Origin: Verrucomicrobiota bacterium | Lineage (GTDB): Bacteria > Verrucomicrobiota > Verrucomicrobiia > Verrucomicrobiales > Akkermansiaceae | Direction: 5' to 3' | DNA length: 64,000 nucleotides | Assembly (NCBI GenBank): GCA_017301995.1 | Contig: JAFLEH010000027.1 | Span: forward strand, 1 to 64,000 | In this document: positions 27,168 to 36,143 of the stretch, piece by piece | Numbering within the stretch: position 1 is the first letter of the stretch | Layout of the letters: each line of letters begins with the position of its first letter | Made by a program: the position numbers and the translations under genes | The notes under the pieces: model-generated | What the model was told of the DNA's origin: nothing | Database searches by the model: none | Seen by the model: the letters and a program-made list of their open reading frames with translations, nothing else

Positions 27168-29762
27168 TCATGGTCCGGTCGTTCGCAGGATGATGGTTTC
27201 GTTCGGCGCGGTTTTGAAGGTGAAGCGACAGCCTCGGTTCGGCACGGGTTCTTCGGCGATGCCATTGCGGATCAGTTGGACCGTTCTGCCTGGCCAAGGG
27301 TTTTGCACGGTGCAGGTGCGGCCCTTCTCACTGACGATTCGCACATCGCCGACAATGCCGCCTTTCAAGTCGGCCGAGACCAGAAACGCGCCGACCGCAC
27401 GCAGGCCGCCGAATCGGGCGTCCTGGTCCTTGGGCCAGCAGGGGAAGAAGCGCAGGACGCCCTCGTGGCTTTGTAGCAGCATTTCATTGATGGCCAGAAA
27501 ACCTCCGCAGCTTTCGATGCCGCCGCCGCCGTAGTAGAGGATCAGGTTGGGGAACGAATGCTTGTCGCACTCGGCGCGGAGATTGGCGAGGATGACCTTC
27601 GGATCGTAGCCGACCCGCGCGCAGGCCGTGAACCACGACGAGAAGCCGTTGTAGTCGGTCCAGCGGTTCATTGCGTTGATCGTCGAATGGCAGAGTTCGA
27701 GCAACTTCGGATCGCTGTCGAGGCCGATGGCGCCGGCCGGAAAGATATGCTGAATTCCAAGCGTGTTGCCATTCCACCAAGCGGTGCCGCGTTCGCTGTA
27801 GCGGAAGACGGTTTTGCCGCCGCGTTCTTGGGTGGGGTAGGCGCTGAGCTTGTCGAGGATGTCCCGCCACTTCGCGCGTTTGTCGGCGTCGGCGCCGAGT
27901 TCGGCGCTCATCGCGAGCATGTTGGTGAACAGTGTGCGCACGAGGCCGAGCGAAAGGATCGGGTTCATGTTGTCGCCGGATCCTTCGTGGATGGCGTCGT
28001 TGTGGATGACATAGCGGCCATCTTCGAGCTTGAGGTAGTTTTCCCAGAACTCCGCGACCTCGCGCAGATACGGATAGCCGGTGGCCTTGAGCCAAACCGC
28101 GTCCTGCGTGTATTGCCAATACCAGATGAAATTGAGCGCCGCATAGGCCGCGTTCGAGCGTTGACCGAGGTCGAGGCGGGCGCTGTAAGAACACAATCCC
28201 CACGGTCCGATGCTCACGGGGTAGTGCACGCCTTTCCAACCGCGCTCCCTCGCGAAATCACGGGCCTGCGGCATCCAGTCGGTCAGCGGTTGATAGAATG
28301 GCAGCGAGAGATCGGCGTGGTTGGAGGCATAGGTGATGTAGAACGGCGCCTGGAAGTTGTAGTTCAGATGGTAGTCGCCCTGCCAATTCGGTTGGTCGGT
28401 GGTCAGCCAATTTCCCCACAGGCCGGGGGCCGCTTTTCCGGGCCGGCTGCAACTGCCCATGACATAGAGCGCCGCATACCAGCGCTTCTCGATCTCCTTG
28501 TCGGGGATCTCAATGAACGAGCGCGACCAGAATGCCGCCCACCATTGGCGGTGCGCCGCCGCGAGCGCGGCGACCTTCTCCGGTGTTAGACCGGCCGCGA
28601 GTTCCTTCGCCGCCGCCGTTGGACTCTTCGCGTCCAGGTCGCTCAGGATGGGCGTGGCGAGGGCGACCGGCAGGCCGGGTTTGAGTTGGAAATCCAAGCC
28701 TGCGGCACCGACCGCGCGCGGCATCACGGCGACCTCGCGCGGCTGGCCGGGCAAGTCGTCGGCCCTGCGGGTGAAGCCATTGCCTGCCGCTGAATCGCTG
28801 CCGAGGCTGGCCGCGAGTTTGCCATCCACATAAGCGCACATCCGGCGGCCGTCAAAGGTGCCGGAAACATGGATCCATTTCCCTTTGTCGAGCGGCTGCC
28901 GCGTTTGGACGAAGGATCCATTGATCGCCCAGCGCAGTCGGCCGTTCGATAGGCCGAGGCTGTAGGCCTGGTTCCATTCACCCTTGCTGACGATGTAGTT
29001 CGCTTCGTTGCTGGCGGCTGCGATCTTGATCCACGCGGCGACGCTGACGGTTTTGTCCATTTTCGGCGCGGCCAACTCGCGCCAGACGGATTTGCCATCA
29101 GGATTTTCCGGCTTGCCGGACCGTGCGGGGACTTTGCCATCGAGCACGGCGCTGGTGACCACCACATCCGCGATGTCGCCATCGAAATACCAGCGTCCGC
29201 CGCCGTGCGACTCACGGCCGATCGTTGCCGGACGGTCGTTGTCATTCACCCGGGCCGGAACTTCCCCTTGCCCGCCAGGCACCGCGCGCACCGAGACCGC
29301 CACTGGCTCCGATCCATCGCAATGCAGTTCGGTTAGCAGGATGTTGGTGTTGGCATCCACCCACGAGCGCGTGCGCACCGTGGTGCCGCCCTTGGTGAAA
29401 CATCCGCGAACCTCCGCCTTGGCGAGATCCTGCTCCTGTTGGTAACTCGCGCCCTGCAGCGCCGGGATGCTCAGTTCAACGCGGCCGACATTCATCACCT
29501 TCGCGTTTGCCGGATGACGGGTCCAGAAGTCATTCTTGCCGATGTAGAACCGCTGGGCTTCCGGCGGTCCGGCCAGCACCACGCCGACATCGCCATTTCC
29601 TAACAATGGACCGTCCGCCATGCCTTTGGTCGGCACGCCGCGCGGAGGGGTGGTGAAGACGCCGACGTATTCCGCCACGGGAGCGGATGAGGGCCCTTGT
29701 GCGAACGCGCAACCCGCCAGAGCGGCAATGCCGGCGAGGATGCGCCCTAGCCATTCCATCAT
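27168..29762 (-). CDS. GH95-like six-hairpin glycosidase with inserted LamG-type domain
   Basis: Protein of 864 aa. A signal peptide follows the tandem ATG ATG at 29762/29759 (MMEWLGRILAGIAALAGCAFA); the start at 29789 would overlap the previous gene and add a poor N-terminus. The N-domain (GMADGPLLGNGDVGVVLAGP) is split by a LamG/concanavalin-like insert (about 145-290: KTVSVAAWIKIAAA, GKWIHVSGTFDGRRMCAYVDG). The toroid carries QGDYHLNYNFQAPFY and NDAIHEGSGDN, comparable to GH95 active-site segments. Where GH95 has QLDNSFG before the AEMLLQSH motif, this protein has GIESCGGFLAINEMLLQSHEG, so the usual Asp is absent and a Glu lies nearby. It may therefore be a distinct specificity or family. 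The gene begins one base after the GH29 stop. Confidence 0.75.
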   Translation of the reverse strand: MMEWLGRILAGIAALAGCAFAQGPSSAPVAEYVGVFTTPPRGVPTKGMADGPLLGNGDVGVVLAGPPEAQRFYIGKNDFWTRHPANAKVMNVGRVELSIPALQGASYQQEQDLAKAEVRGCFTKGGTTVRTRSWVDANTNILLTELHCDGSEPVAVSVRAVPGGQGEVPARVNDNDRPATIGRESHGGGRWYFDGDIADVVVTSAVLDGKVPARSGKPENPDGKSVWRELAAPKMDKTVSVAAWIKIAAASNEANYIVSKGEWNQAYSLGLSNGRLRWAINGSFVQTRQPLDKGKWIHVSGTFDGRRMCAYVDGKLAASLGSDSAAGNGFTRRADDLPGQPREVAVMPRAVGAAGLDFQLKPGLPVALATPILSDLDAKSPTAAAKELAAGLTPEKVAALAAAHRQWWAAFWSRSFIEIPDKEIEKRWYAALYVMGSCSRPGKAAPGLWGNWLTTDQPNWQGDYHLNYNFQAPFYITYASNHADLSLPFYQPLTDWMPQARDFARERGWKGVHYPVSIGPWGLCSYSARLDLGQRSNAAYAALNFIWYWQYTQDAVWLKATGYPYLREVAEFWENYLKLEDGRYVIHNDAIHEGSGDNMNPILSLGLVRTLFTNMLAMSAELGADADKRAKWRDILDKLSAYPTQERGGKTVFRYSERGTAWWNGNTLGIQHIFPAGAIGLDSDPKLLELCHSTINAMNRWTDYNGFSSWFTACARVGYDPKVILANLRAECDKHSFPNLILYYGGGGIESCGGFLAINEMLLQSHEGVLRFFPCWPKDQDARFGGLRAVGAFLVSADLKGGIVGDVRIVSEKGRTCTVQNPWPGRTVQLIRNGIAEEPVPNRGCRFTFKTAPNETIILRTTGP

Positions 29763-29763
29763 T

Positions 29764-31164
29764 CTATTTTGCAGTCTCACTGATGACATGGATATTGTTG
29801 ATGAGGGGAGGAGCGAGCGAGTTGGTGATGCGAAGCCGCACGGCGTCGGCGTCGGGAAATTTCGTTTCCGCCGCGGAACCTCGGCCGGCGAGGATGATGC
29901 GCTTGTAGCCGATGGTCTTGCCGGCGAAAGCGGGTTCCCATTTGCCGTTCGCGCGGCACTCGATGGTGTAGCCGTTCACGCGCTGGCCCAGCGGGATGTA
30001 TTCCTGGAGGATGAAACCGTCGATCTTGCGCGTGCCGCCGAGGTCCAGTTCGATCACGGCGGTGGTCGCGTTGTCGTCGGTGGCGAAGTAGGTGTCGTAG
30101 TTGCCGTCGTTGGCCTTGTCCGCGGCGAATTGCGGGTTGTTGGCGCGATGGCCGGTGTCGGTGGCTTTCGCATCGCGCGCGGCGTCGCTGGCGTGGAGCT
30201 TTTCCACCCACGCCTTGAACTCCTTGAGGCGGACGATGGTGTCCGCGTCTATCAAGCCGTCGGCATTCGGCGGGATGTTCATCAGCGGCGTCACGCCGCA
30301 GCCGACGGAGGTTAGATAATAATCCTGCATCGCCTTGAGGCCCACCGCGGGTTGGCCGTTGTGAAACCAGTTGCCCTGGAGGATGATGGAAGGCTCGTTG
30401 GGATACCAGCGGGTTGTGCCGTCCACCTCCTTGCGGTAGTTCTGCTCCGGTTTGATGCCGCCGTGGGCGCCGGGCCAGGCGATGCAGCGGTCCGGCAGCG
30501 ATTTCACCAACATGCCGGAGTCGTAAATCACCGCGTTGGGCTGGGTTTCCGCGATCATGCGGCCGATTTTCGGATAGTCCATCCTGAGCTTGTCCGCGTT
30601 GAAGCCGTCGAACCAATACTCGTCGATCGGTCCGTAGCGCGTGCTGAGTTCCTTGATCTGATCGAAGTAGTAGTCGCCGTAGGTGGCGTGCTTCGGCGAA
30701 CCGGCGCTCTCGAAATGCTTGTCGATGATCGAGACATAGAGACCGAAATACATGCCGCCTTTGCGGCAGGCGTCGGCGAGTTCCCTAACCACATCGCCGC
30801 TGCCGTCACGCCAGGTGGCGGACTTTACGGAATGGCCCGTGGTGTCGGTGCGCCAGTTGCAAAAGCCGTCGTGGTGTTTGGTGGTGAGGACGATGCCCTT
30901 GAAACCGCCGGCCTTGGCGGCCTCGACCCATTGCTTGGCATCGAATTTCACCGGATTGAAGCGTTTCGGATCCTCCTTGCCGTAGCCCATGTGGTCGTTG
31001 CTCGGATAGAAGGTCTTCATGCCGAAGTTGGCGAACATGATGCACTCCGCCTTGTGCCAGCGGAGTTGCGCCGGATTGGGAAGCGGGGGAAATGGCGCGG
31101 GCGGTTGTTGTGCGAGGAGGCACGGGACCGCCGCAAGGAACGCGATCGCCATGGGTGTTTTCAT
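29764..31164 (-). CDS. Alpha-L-fucosidase, GH29, with C-terminal F5/8-type C domain
   Basis: Protein of 466 aa that releases alpha-linked L-fucose by a retaining mechanism. ATG 31164 overlaps the upstream stop as ATGA and begins a signal peptide (MKTPMAIAFLAAVPCLLA); the frame opens earlier, but those residues are not needed. The barrel shows GMKTFYPSNDHMGYG, IVLTTKHHDGFCNW (the family His-His-Asp-Gly motif) and IDEYWFDGFN with nucleophile Asp186. Residues ~335-460 form a discoidin-like carbohydrate-binding domain (FAADKANDGNYDTYFATDD). The barrel is compact, as in GH29 subfamily B-like enzymes that act on Lewis-type or branched fucose, but subfamily assignment is uncertain. With GH95 next door it marks the locus as fucose-directed. 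Confidence 0.93.
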   Translation of the reverse strand: MKTPMAIAFLAAVPCLLAQQPPAPFPPLPNPAQLRWHKAECIMFANFGMKTFYPSNDHMGYGKEDPKRFNPVKFDAKQWVEAAKAGGFKGIVLTTKHHDGFCNWRTDTTGHSVKSATWRDGSGDVVRELADACRKGGMYFGLYVSIIDKHFESAGSPKHATYGDYYFDQIKELSTRYGPIDEYWFDGFNADKLRMDYPKIGRMIAETQPNAVIYDSGMLVKSLPDRCIAWPGAHGGIKPEQNYRKEVDGTTRWYPNEPSIILQGNWFHNGQPAVGLKAMQDYYLTSVGCGVTPLMNIPPNADGLIDADTIVRLKEFKAWVEKLHASDAARDAKATDTGHRANNPQFAADKANDGNYDTYFATDDNATTAVIELDLGGTRKIDGFILQEYIPLGQRVNGYTIECRANGKWEPAFAGKTIGYKRIILAGRGSAAETKFPDADAVRLRITNSLAPPLINNIHVISETAK

Positions 31165-33464
31165 GGATTCCCGCTTTCTGGTGTTCCCTTGCCGGGTGTT
31201 TGTGGTTTCGGCCATACCCTGACCTCGCCGTTGGCGGGCTTCTCAAACGGCCCCGGAAACGGATTGTTCGGATCGCGCTTCACGCCGAGGAAGTCGGTAT
31301 CAATCCGGACCGGTTTGCCGTCCGGGGCGGTGAAGTCCTGGTTAGGGATGACCGCCTTGCCAAGCATGGCGGTGGCTACCGTCCGGCGGGTTTGTTCCTT
31401 CGCCCACGCGGGGTCGGACATTAGAGTCAGATACCATGCGCCGCCCCGTTCGACGAGCTTCGAGGCCGTGTCGTGCTCCGGTTTTGCAAGCGCGGCGGTG
31501 TCGAACTTCGACGCGCGCGCGCCTTTGGTGAAAACGTTCCCGGACATCGCGCACGGCCATTGCGGGCCGGCCTGGTTCCAAGCGTCGAGATTGGCGCGGT
31601 TTCCCAATATATTGTTATACCAGCGGGTGTCGCCCACCGGGCAATCCGGCATGCCCAAGGTCTCGGTGGAGTGGGGCTTCATGAACGGCGTGTGACGGCC
31701 GTCCGGCACGATCTGGAGGCTGCCGAGCACGAGATTGTGGGCGAACGCGGTGCCGCGGGAGTTGCACAGATAGGTACCGCCGGATAGAAAGATGTTGTTG
31801 GCGGCGAGGATCGGTCCGTGGTCGACTTCGGTGAACAGGTCGTGACCGTGGTTGTCATGAAACAGATTGCCGGTGATCCGCGTGCCCTGGGCCATCCAGT
31901 CGAGCCACAGGCCGCCGGGCGCGCCGTTCCGATAGATATGATTGTCCGCGATCACGACATCGATCGCGCCGTGGAATTTGATGCCGCCCATCTCCGCGCC
32001 GCTCCAGATCCCCTGCATGTTGCAATCGTGGATGTCGTTGCCCTCGATCCGGCTGAACGCGCAGCCGAGGCTGCCGACGATGCCGGTCTGGCCGCAATGG
32101 TGGATGTGGTTGTTTCGGACGATGTGGCCGCCGATCTTCTCTTTGGACCAGCCATCCTTCTTCAGCGCGTCTTCGATGGTTAGATAGTAGCCTTCGGTGC
32201 TGCCGCGCTTGCCGTCCCACCGGTCGGAGTATTTTCCGAGCGCGATGCCGCAGCAGCGGGAATAGCAGATCTTGTTGTTCTCGATGACCCAGCCCTTGCA
32301 CCAGTAGGCGGTGACCAGCCCGACTTGGCCGGCGGTCGGCGCGGCCCAGTTGGTGGCGGCGTTGCGCAGTTCGAACCCGCGCACGGTGATGAAGTCGATG
32401 TTGGTCTTTTCCGGTGTGAAAACCGTGGGGCGCACGCAGACCTCGACCGTGCCATTGTTAGGATCGGTGCCGGCGGGGAAACGCGCGGTGATGGCGGTCA
32501 TGGCATCCGCTCCGGCGGCGGCCTCGGCCTTGGCGGCGGCAAGCGATTTGAACACGAGGAACAAATCCTTCTTGCCGGCGATCTTCCTGATTTTCGCGGT
32601 GAAGGACTGCCATTTCTGCCAGTCGCCGGTCGGCAGGACCTCGCAGGTTCCCAACAACGGTCCGTCGAAGTGACCGTCGCGCAGTTCCACGATACCGCCC
32701 GCGCCGGGAATCGCCGCCGCGCGAATGGCAACGGCCTCGGTTCCCGTGCCGAAATCGACGCCGTTGTAGCGCAGCCAGCAGCCTTGGGTGATGAAGCCGA
32801 CGCATTGGCCGCCCTCGGAACAGGCCGCGTTCTGGGTGCCGCTGCGGGCCGTGGCGGAGGCGGCTGGCACGGCGGAACCATCCGATATCCTGATGGAGGC
32901 GATATTGACCAGATAGCCCGGGTTTTCATCCACGACTCCGTCCACGGTGGCGAACCACATCGGTGGGCCGGTCGGCGCGGTGGCGGCGTCTCCGTTGGGA
33001 GCCTCCGCGACCCATTCGCCATTCAGATAGATGGTGCCGCGGTGGTGCACGCGTCCCTGGCCGCTGAACCAATCGCCATGTACCTTTTCCGCGTAGGGAT
33101 TGAACGCGCCGAAATGGGAGTTGGGAAGTCTCAGTTTCCAAACATCGCCGCTGACACGCTGCCAGGTGGTGAACGCCTCCGAGCCGGTGATCACCACCTT
33201 TTCGCCCGGCGCCGCCTGATAGACGATGCGCCGCGCGTCCGACACCCCGCCGCGCGGCGGGTTGATCCGTTCGCGATAGATGCCGGCATGGACGGTGATC
33301 GTGTCGCCGGGCATGGCCTTGTTGGCGGCGGCCTGGATGGTTTTCAGCGGTGCGGCCGCGGCACCGGGGTTCTTGTCACTGCCACCGCTGGCGGAAACAT
33401 GGAGTTCGGCGGCGCCGGCAAGAGCCGAAGCGAGGACGAGGACGATGGGTGTTGATTTCATCAT
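31161..33464 (-). CDS. Exported right-handed parallel beta-helix protein, lyase/GH141-like
   Basis: Protein of 767 aa. Signal peptide MMKSTPIVLVLASALAGAAE; then GGSDKNPGAAAAPLKTIQAA and PGDTITVHAGIYRERI, the classic DUF1565/pectate-lyase-like start of a beta-helix. Helix rungs follow with IVRNNHIHHCGQTGI, RIEGNDIHDCNMQGI, IADNHIYRNGAPGGLWLDWM and RITGNLFHDNHGHDLFTEVD. The conserved W-L-D-W and E-V-D-H segments could form an active site. Architecture and context resemble GH141-type or polysaccharide-lyase beta-helix enzymes that act on fucose- or uronate-containing glycans, but I cannot assign a family. It overlaps GH29 by 4 bp and follows the RraA-like gene by 22 bp. Confidence 0.75.
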   Translation of the reverse strand: MMKSTPIVLVLASALAGAAELHVSASGGSDKNPGAAAAPLKTIQAAANKAMPGDTITVHAGIYRERINPPRGGVSDARRIVYQAAPGEKVVITGSEAFTTWQRVSGDVWKLRLPNSHFGAFNPYAEKVHGDWFSGQGRVHHRGTIYLNGEWVAEAPNGDAATAPTGPPMWFATVDGVVDENPGYLVNIASIRISDGSAVPAASATARSGTQNAACSEGGQCVGFITQGCWLRYNGVDFGTGTEAVAIRAAAIPGAGGIVELRDGHFDGPLLGTCEVLPTGDWQKWQSFTAKIRKIAGKKDLFLVFKSLAAAKAEAAAGADAMTAITARFPAGTDPNNGTVEVCVRPTVFTPEKTNIDFITVRGFELRNAATNWAAPTAGQVGLVTAYWCKGWVIENNKICYSRCCGIALGKYSDRWDGKRGSTEGYYLTIEDALKKDGWSKEKIGGHIVRNNHIHHCGQTGIVGSLGCAFSRIEGNDIHDCNMQGIWSGAEMGGIKFHGAIDVVIADNHIYRNGAPGGLWLDWMAQGTRITGNLFHDNHGHDLFTEVDHGPILAANNIFLSGGTYLCNSRGTAFAHNLVLGSLQIVPDGRHTPFMKPHSTETLGMPDCPVGDTRWYNNILGNRANLDAWNQAGPQWPCAMSGNVFTKGARASKFDTAALAKPEHDTASKLVERGGAWYLTLMSDPAWAKEQTRRTVATAMLGKAVIPNQDFTAPDGKPVRIDTDFLGVKRDPNNPFPGPFEKPANGEVRVWPKPQTPGKGTPESGNP

Positions 33465-33486
33465 ATCTTTTTGGGGTTGTTATGGA

Positions 33487-34179
33487 TCACATGATGCCGA
33501 ATTGCGCGAAGGCGGCGCAGGCGCTCAGGCCGTCTTCGATGGCACGTTTCACTTTCTTTTCGCCGCGGGCCTTCTCCAGGGCGAGGGTGAACACTTCGGT
33601 TTCGATTTCGCGCGGCACGACCAACACGCCGTCGATGTCTCCGAAGAGGATGTCGCCCGGGGTCACGCGGACCTTGCCGATTTCCACCGGCACACGGAAG
33701 TCGACCACCTTGTATCGCGGTGCCGAGTCCTGGCCGTAGCGGCCCCAGCCGAAGGTGGGGAAATCGAGTTCGAGCACCGCCTTGGTGTCGCGGGTGTAGC
33801 CGTCGAGCACCGCGCCGGCGGCACCGAGTCGGATGGCGCGCGTGCTCATCAGTTCGCCCCACAGCGCGTTGCGCGGCGATGATCCGGTGTTCAGATAGAT
33901 TTCGCCGGGTTTCAGGTCGTCGAGCGCTTCCAGCATCAGCCCGAACGGCTTCGCCATGAGCGGATTGGCGGTGCCTTCGAGTTTCTCGGCGAAGACATCG
34001 ACGGACAGCACGGGCATGGCACGGCCGATGACCACCATGTCCGGGCGCAGCGGCTGGATCTGCGGCGGCAGAAACTGGTGGAAGCGGCCGAGTTTGTCCA
34101 TCACGTCGCCGACGACGCAGGTGAAGAGTTCCTTGCGGGCGAGGGCGAAGAGTTCGGTGTCGTTGGTCCAGGATTTCAT
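33487..34179 (-). CDS. RraA-like aldolase (HMG/CHA aldolase family)
   Basis: Cytoplasmic protein of 230 aa. ATG 34179 overlaps the upstream stop as ATGA, which fixes the start although the frame is open to 34563. Family motifs: DVMDKLGRFHQFLPPQIQPL at the N-terminus, the glycine-rich GELMSTRAIRLGAAGAVLDG, and Arg130-Asp131 in DGYTRD, the metal/pyruvate-site residues of the class II aldolases in this family. True RraA regulators share the fold but act on RNase E; the sugar-catabolic setting favours an aldolase that cleaves a 2-keto-3-deoxy sugar acid or related diketo acid. The specific substrate (for example an L-fuconate derivative) is an inference from GH29/GH95, SDR and lactonase neighbours. 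Confidence 0.82.
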   Translation of the reverse strand: MKSWTNDTELFALARKELFTCVVGDVMDKLGRFHQFLPPQIQPLRPDMVVIGRAMPVLSVDVFAEKLEGTANPLMAKPFGLMLEALDDLKPGEIYLNTGSSPRNALWGELMSTRAIRLGAAGAVLDGYTRDTKAVLELDFPTFGWGRYGQDSAPRYKVVDFRVPVEIGKVRVTPGDILFGDIDGVLVVPREIETEVFTLALEKARGEKKVKRAIEDGLSACAAFAQFGIM

Positions 34180-35231
34180 GGCTTGTCGGGTGCTAAAATC
34201 AGGCAGACGGGGGTATTGATGGAGAATGGCCGATGGGGCGTGTTGTCCGGGAGACCGGTGGCGGGATCGAGTCCGATGACCACGATTTCGTTGCCCTGCT
34301 GGGTGGCGGTGAGCAGCCAGCGGCCGTCCGGGGAGATGATGAAATCGCGGGGTTCGCCGGCCGGCAGAGGAACGTCGGCGGACGTTCCTGGCGTTCCGGC
34401 GGTGTCGATCTGATAGACGCGTAGCGCTGGATGTTTGCGCAGCGAGATCCACAGGGTCCGCGCGGACGGGTGGATCCGGATGGCCGCCGCCGAGGCGTCC
34501 TTCTCCACATCCGGGGTGGATGTGACCACGCTGAGGGTACCGTTTCCGGTGTCCCACCGGCAAACCGCGACGGAACCGGTGAGTTCGCCCAACACATAGG
34601 CGAGTGGCAGTTCCGGGTGGAACACCAGGTGCCGCGGCCCGAGTCCGGGAGGCATCGGGTGGCCTAGCGGATCCTCGATCGCCCGAATATCATGTTGCCA
34701 TACGCGGTCCGCGCCGAGATCGCAGACGTAAAACCAGCGGGCGTCCGGAGAGACGACCGTCTGGTGTGCGTGGGATGCTTCCTGGCGGGTGGAATTGGGA
34801 CCCGTTCCCTGATAGTGAAAGACGCGCGACGCGGCGGAAAGCACGCCGTTTTCTATCGGAAAGACCGCGAGGCAGCCGCCGAAATACGCCGCGGCGGCGA
34901 CCTGCCGGTTCGGTAGCACCGCCACGTGGCAGGTGGCCCTGCCATGTGAGTTTTGTCGGAAAATCGGTTCTAACATACCGTCGGCGGCGCACGAGAACTG
35001 CCATACGCTTCCTTCCGACCGGATGTTCTCGGAGGCGGCGAGGACGTGACGGTTTTCCGGATCAAACGCGAGGTAGGAGGGATTGGGAATGCCGGTGAAG
35101 GCGGTCCGGCGTTCGATGTGGCCGTTGGCCGGATCGAACGCGCAGGTGACAATGCCCTCGCCGCAGGCATCCGGAACATGGACTTCGGGCCGCGTGTAGG
35201 TTCCGACCAACAGGATGCGTTCGCTTGTCAT
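34176..35231 (-). CDS. Lactonase family protein (7-bladed beta-propeller)
   Basis: Protein of 351 aa of the lactonase/6-phosphogluconolactonase (Pgl-type, PF10282) propeller family, without signal peptide. Signatures: LLVGTYTRPEV at the start, GIVTCAFDPANGHI, NPSYLAFDPENRHVLAA, ASHAHQTVVSPDARWFYVCDLGADRV and EPRDFIISPDGRWLLTATQ near the end. It would hydrolyse a sugar lactone to the acid. It sits between an SDR (30 bp upstream) and the RraA-like aldolase (4-bp overlap), the order expected for oxidation of a sugar to its lactone, ring opening and later cleavage. Sugar specificity cannot be read from the sequence. Confidence 0.85.
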   Translation of the reverse strand: MTSERILLVGTYTRPEVHVPDACGEGIVTCAFDPANGHIERRTAFTGIPNPSYLAFDPENRHVLAASENIRSEGSVWQFSCAADGMLEPIFRQNSHGRATCHVAVLPNRQVAAAAYFGGCLAVFPIENGVLSAASRVFHYQGTGPNSTRQEASHAHQTVVSPDARWFYVCDLGADRVWQHDIRAIEDPLGHPMPPGLGPRHLVFHPELPLAYVLGELTGSVAVCRWDTGNGTLSVVTSTPDVEKDASAAAIRIHPSARTLWISLRKHPALRVYQIDTAGTPGTSADVPLPAGEPRDFIISPDGRWLLTATQQGNEIVVIGLDPATGLPDNTPHRPFSINTPVCLILAPDKP

Positions 35232-35261
35232 CTTCTATCTTCTTCTGGTATTTCAGGGATT

Positions 35262-36032
35262 CTAGCCGAGTTTGGGCAGGCCGACGCCGGCGTCCACCTG
35301 GAGAACGTGGCCGTCGATTTCATCGGCGAGGTGGGAGCAGAGATAGAGGAAGGCGTTTGCGATGGCCTGTGGTGAATTCCGGGTGCCCAAGGGTGAAACG
35401 CGGTCCACCCAGGCGCGGTAAACCGGGTCGCTGTCATAGACGGCGAGCGAACTGCCGGCCGCGACGTTGCCCGGCGAGACGCAGTTCACCCGGATGCCGT
35501 GAGGCGCGTATTCGAGCGCGAGGTTTTTGGCGAACATTTCCAGCGCCGCCTTGCTGGCGGTGTAGGCGGAGATTCCCGACATCGGGATGCGTGAGACATA
35601 GGATGAGGTGAAGATCAGGTGGCCTTCCGTGCCGCTGCCGCGCCAATGTCCGAGCACCTCGCGGGCGAACCAGGTTTGCCCGAGGAAGTTGAAAGTTACC
35701 AGTTGGTCGAAACGCCCGCGATCACAGGTTTCGAAGGGGAAAATGCCGGTGCCACCCGCGTGACCGAGGGCGATATTGATTTCCGGGCGCAGTGAGAATG
35801 CCTTCTCAACGCCGGATCTGACCGCATCCGGATCGGTGACATCCATCCCGATGTAGTCGAGATGGCCGAGCCCCCATGATTCCAGGATCGGCCTCGCTTC
35901 GGATTCCGGTTGGCGGTCGGTGACGGTCACCGTGGCCCCGGCGGCGCTGAGGGCCTTGAGCATGAACTCCGCGATAGCGCCAAGCCCCCCGGTGATCAGG
36001 ACGCTTTTGTCGGACAGGGTGATGGAACTCAT
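35262..36032 (-). CDS. Short-chain dehydrogenase/reductase
   Basis: Cytoplasmic NAD(P)-dependent oxidoreductase of 256 aa. The N-terminal Rossmann motif is a variant (VLITGGLGAIAEF), Asp64 in DVTD lies in the adenine pocket, and the catalytic triad is Ser143/144 (FTSSYVS), Tyr157 and Lys161 (ISAYTASKAAL). The usual N-N-A-G is replaced by LGHAGGTG. A C-terminal GHVLQVDAGVGLPKLG closes the typical SDR fold. Next to a lactonase it could be a sugar 1-dehydrogenase (L-fucose dehydrogenases of several bacteria are SDRs) or act on a later keto-acid. Assignment to fucose is inference from the operon. Confidence 0.85.
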   Translation of the reverse strand: MSSITLSDKSVLITGGLGAIAEFMLKALSAAGATVTVTDRQPESEARPILESWGLGHLDYIGMDVTDPDAVRSGVEKAFSLRPEINIALGHAGGTGIFPFETCDRGRFDQLVTFNFLGQTWFAREVLGHWRGSGTEGHLIFTSSYVSRIPMSGISAYTASKAALEMFAKNLALEYAPHGIRVNCVSPGNVAAGSSLAVYDSDPVYRAWVDRVSPLGTRNSPQAIANAFLYLCSHLADEIDGHVLQVDAGVGLPKLG

Positions 36033-36143
36033 GGGATGGAAACGAATGGCAGAATGACGTGGGGAAATACGCTCCCGAATGTATGAACATTTCGCGACGA
36101 TTTGCTTTCCATGGGTTGATTCCGCTCCGGGGTGTGGATCGGG

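Noticed and set aside
33487..34563. N-terminal extension of the RraA-like protein
   Set aside because: The added 128 residues overlap the lactonase gene out of frame and are Arg/His-rich; ATGA overlap at 34179 fixes the start.
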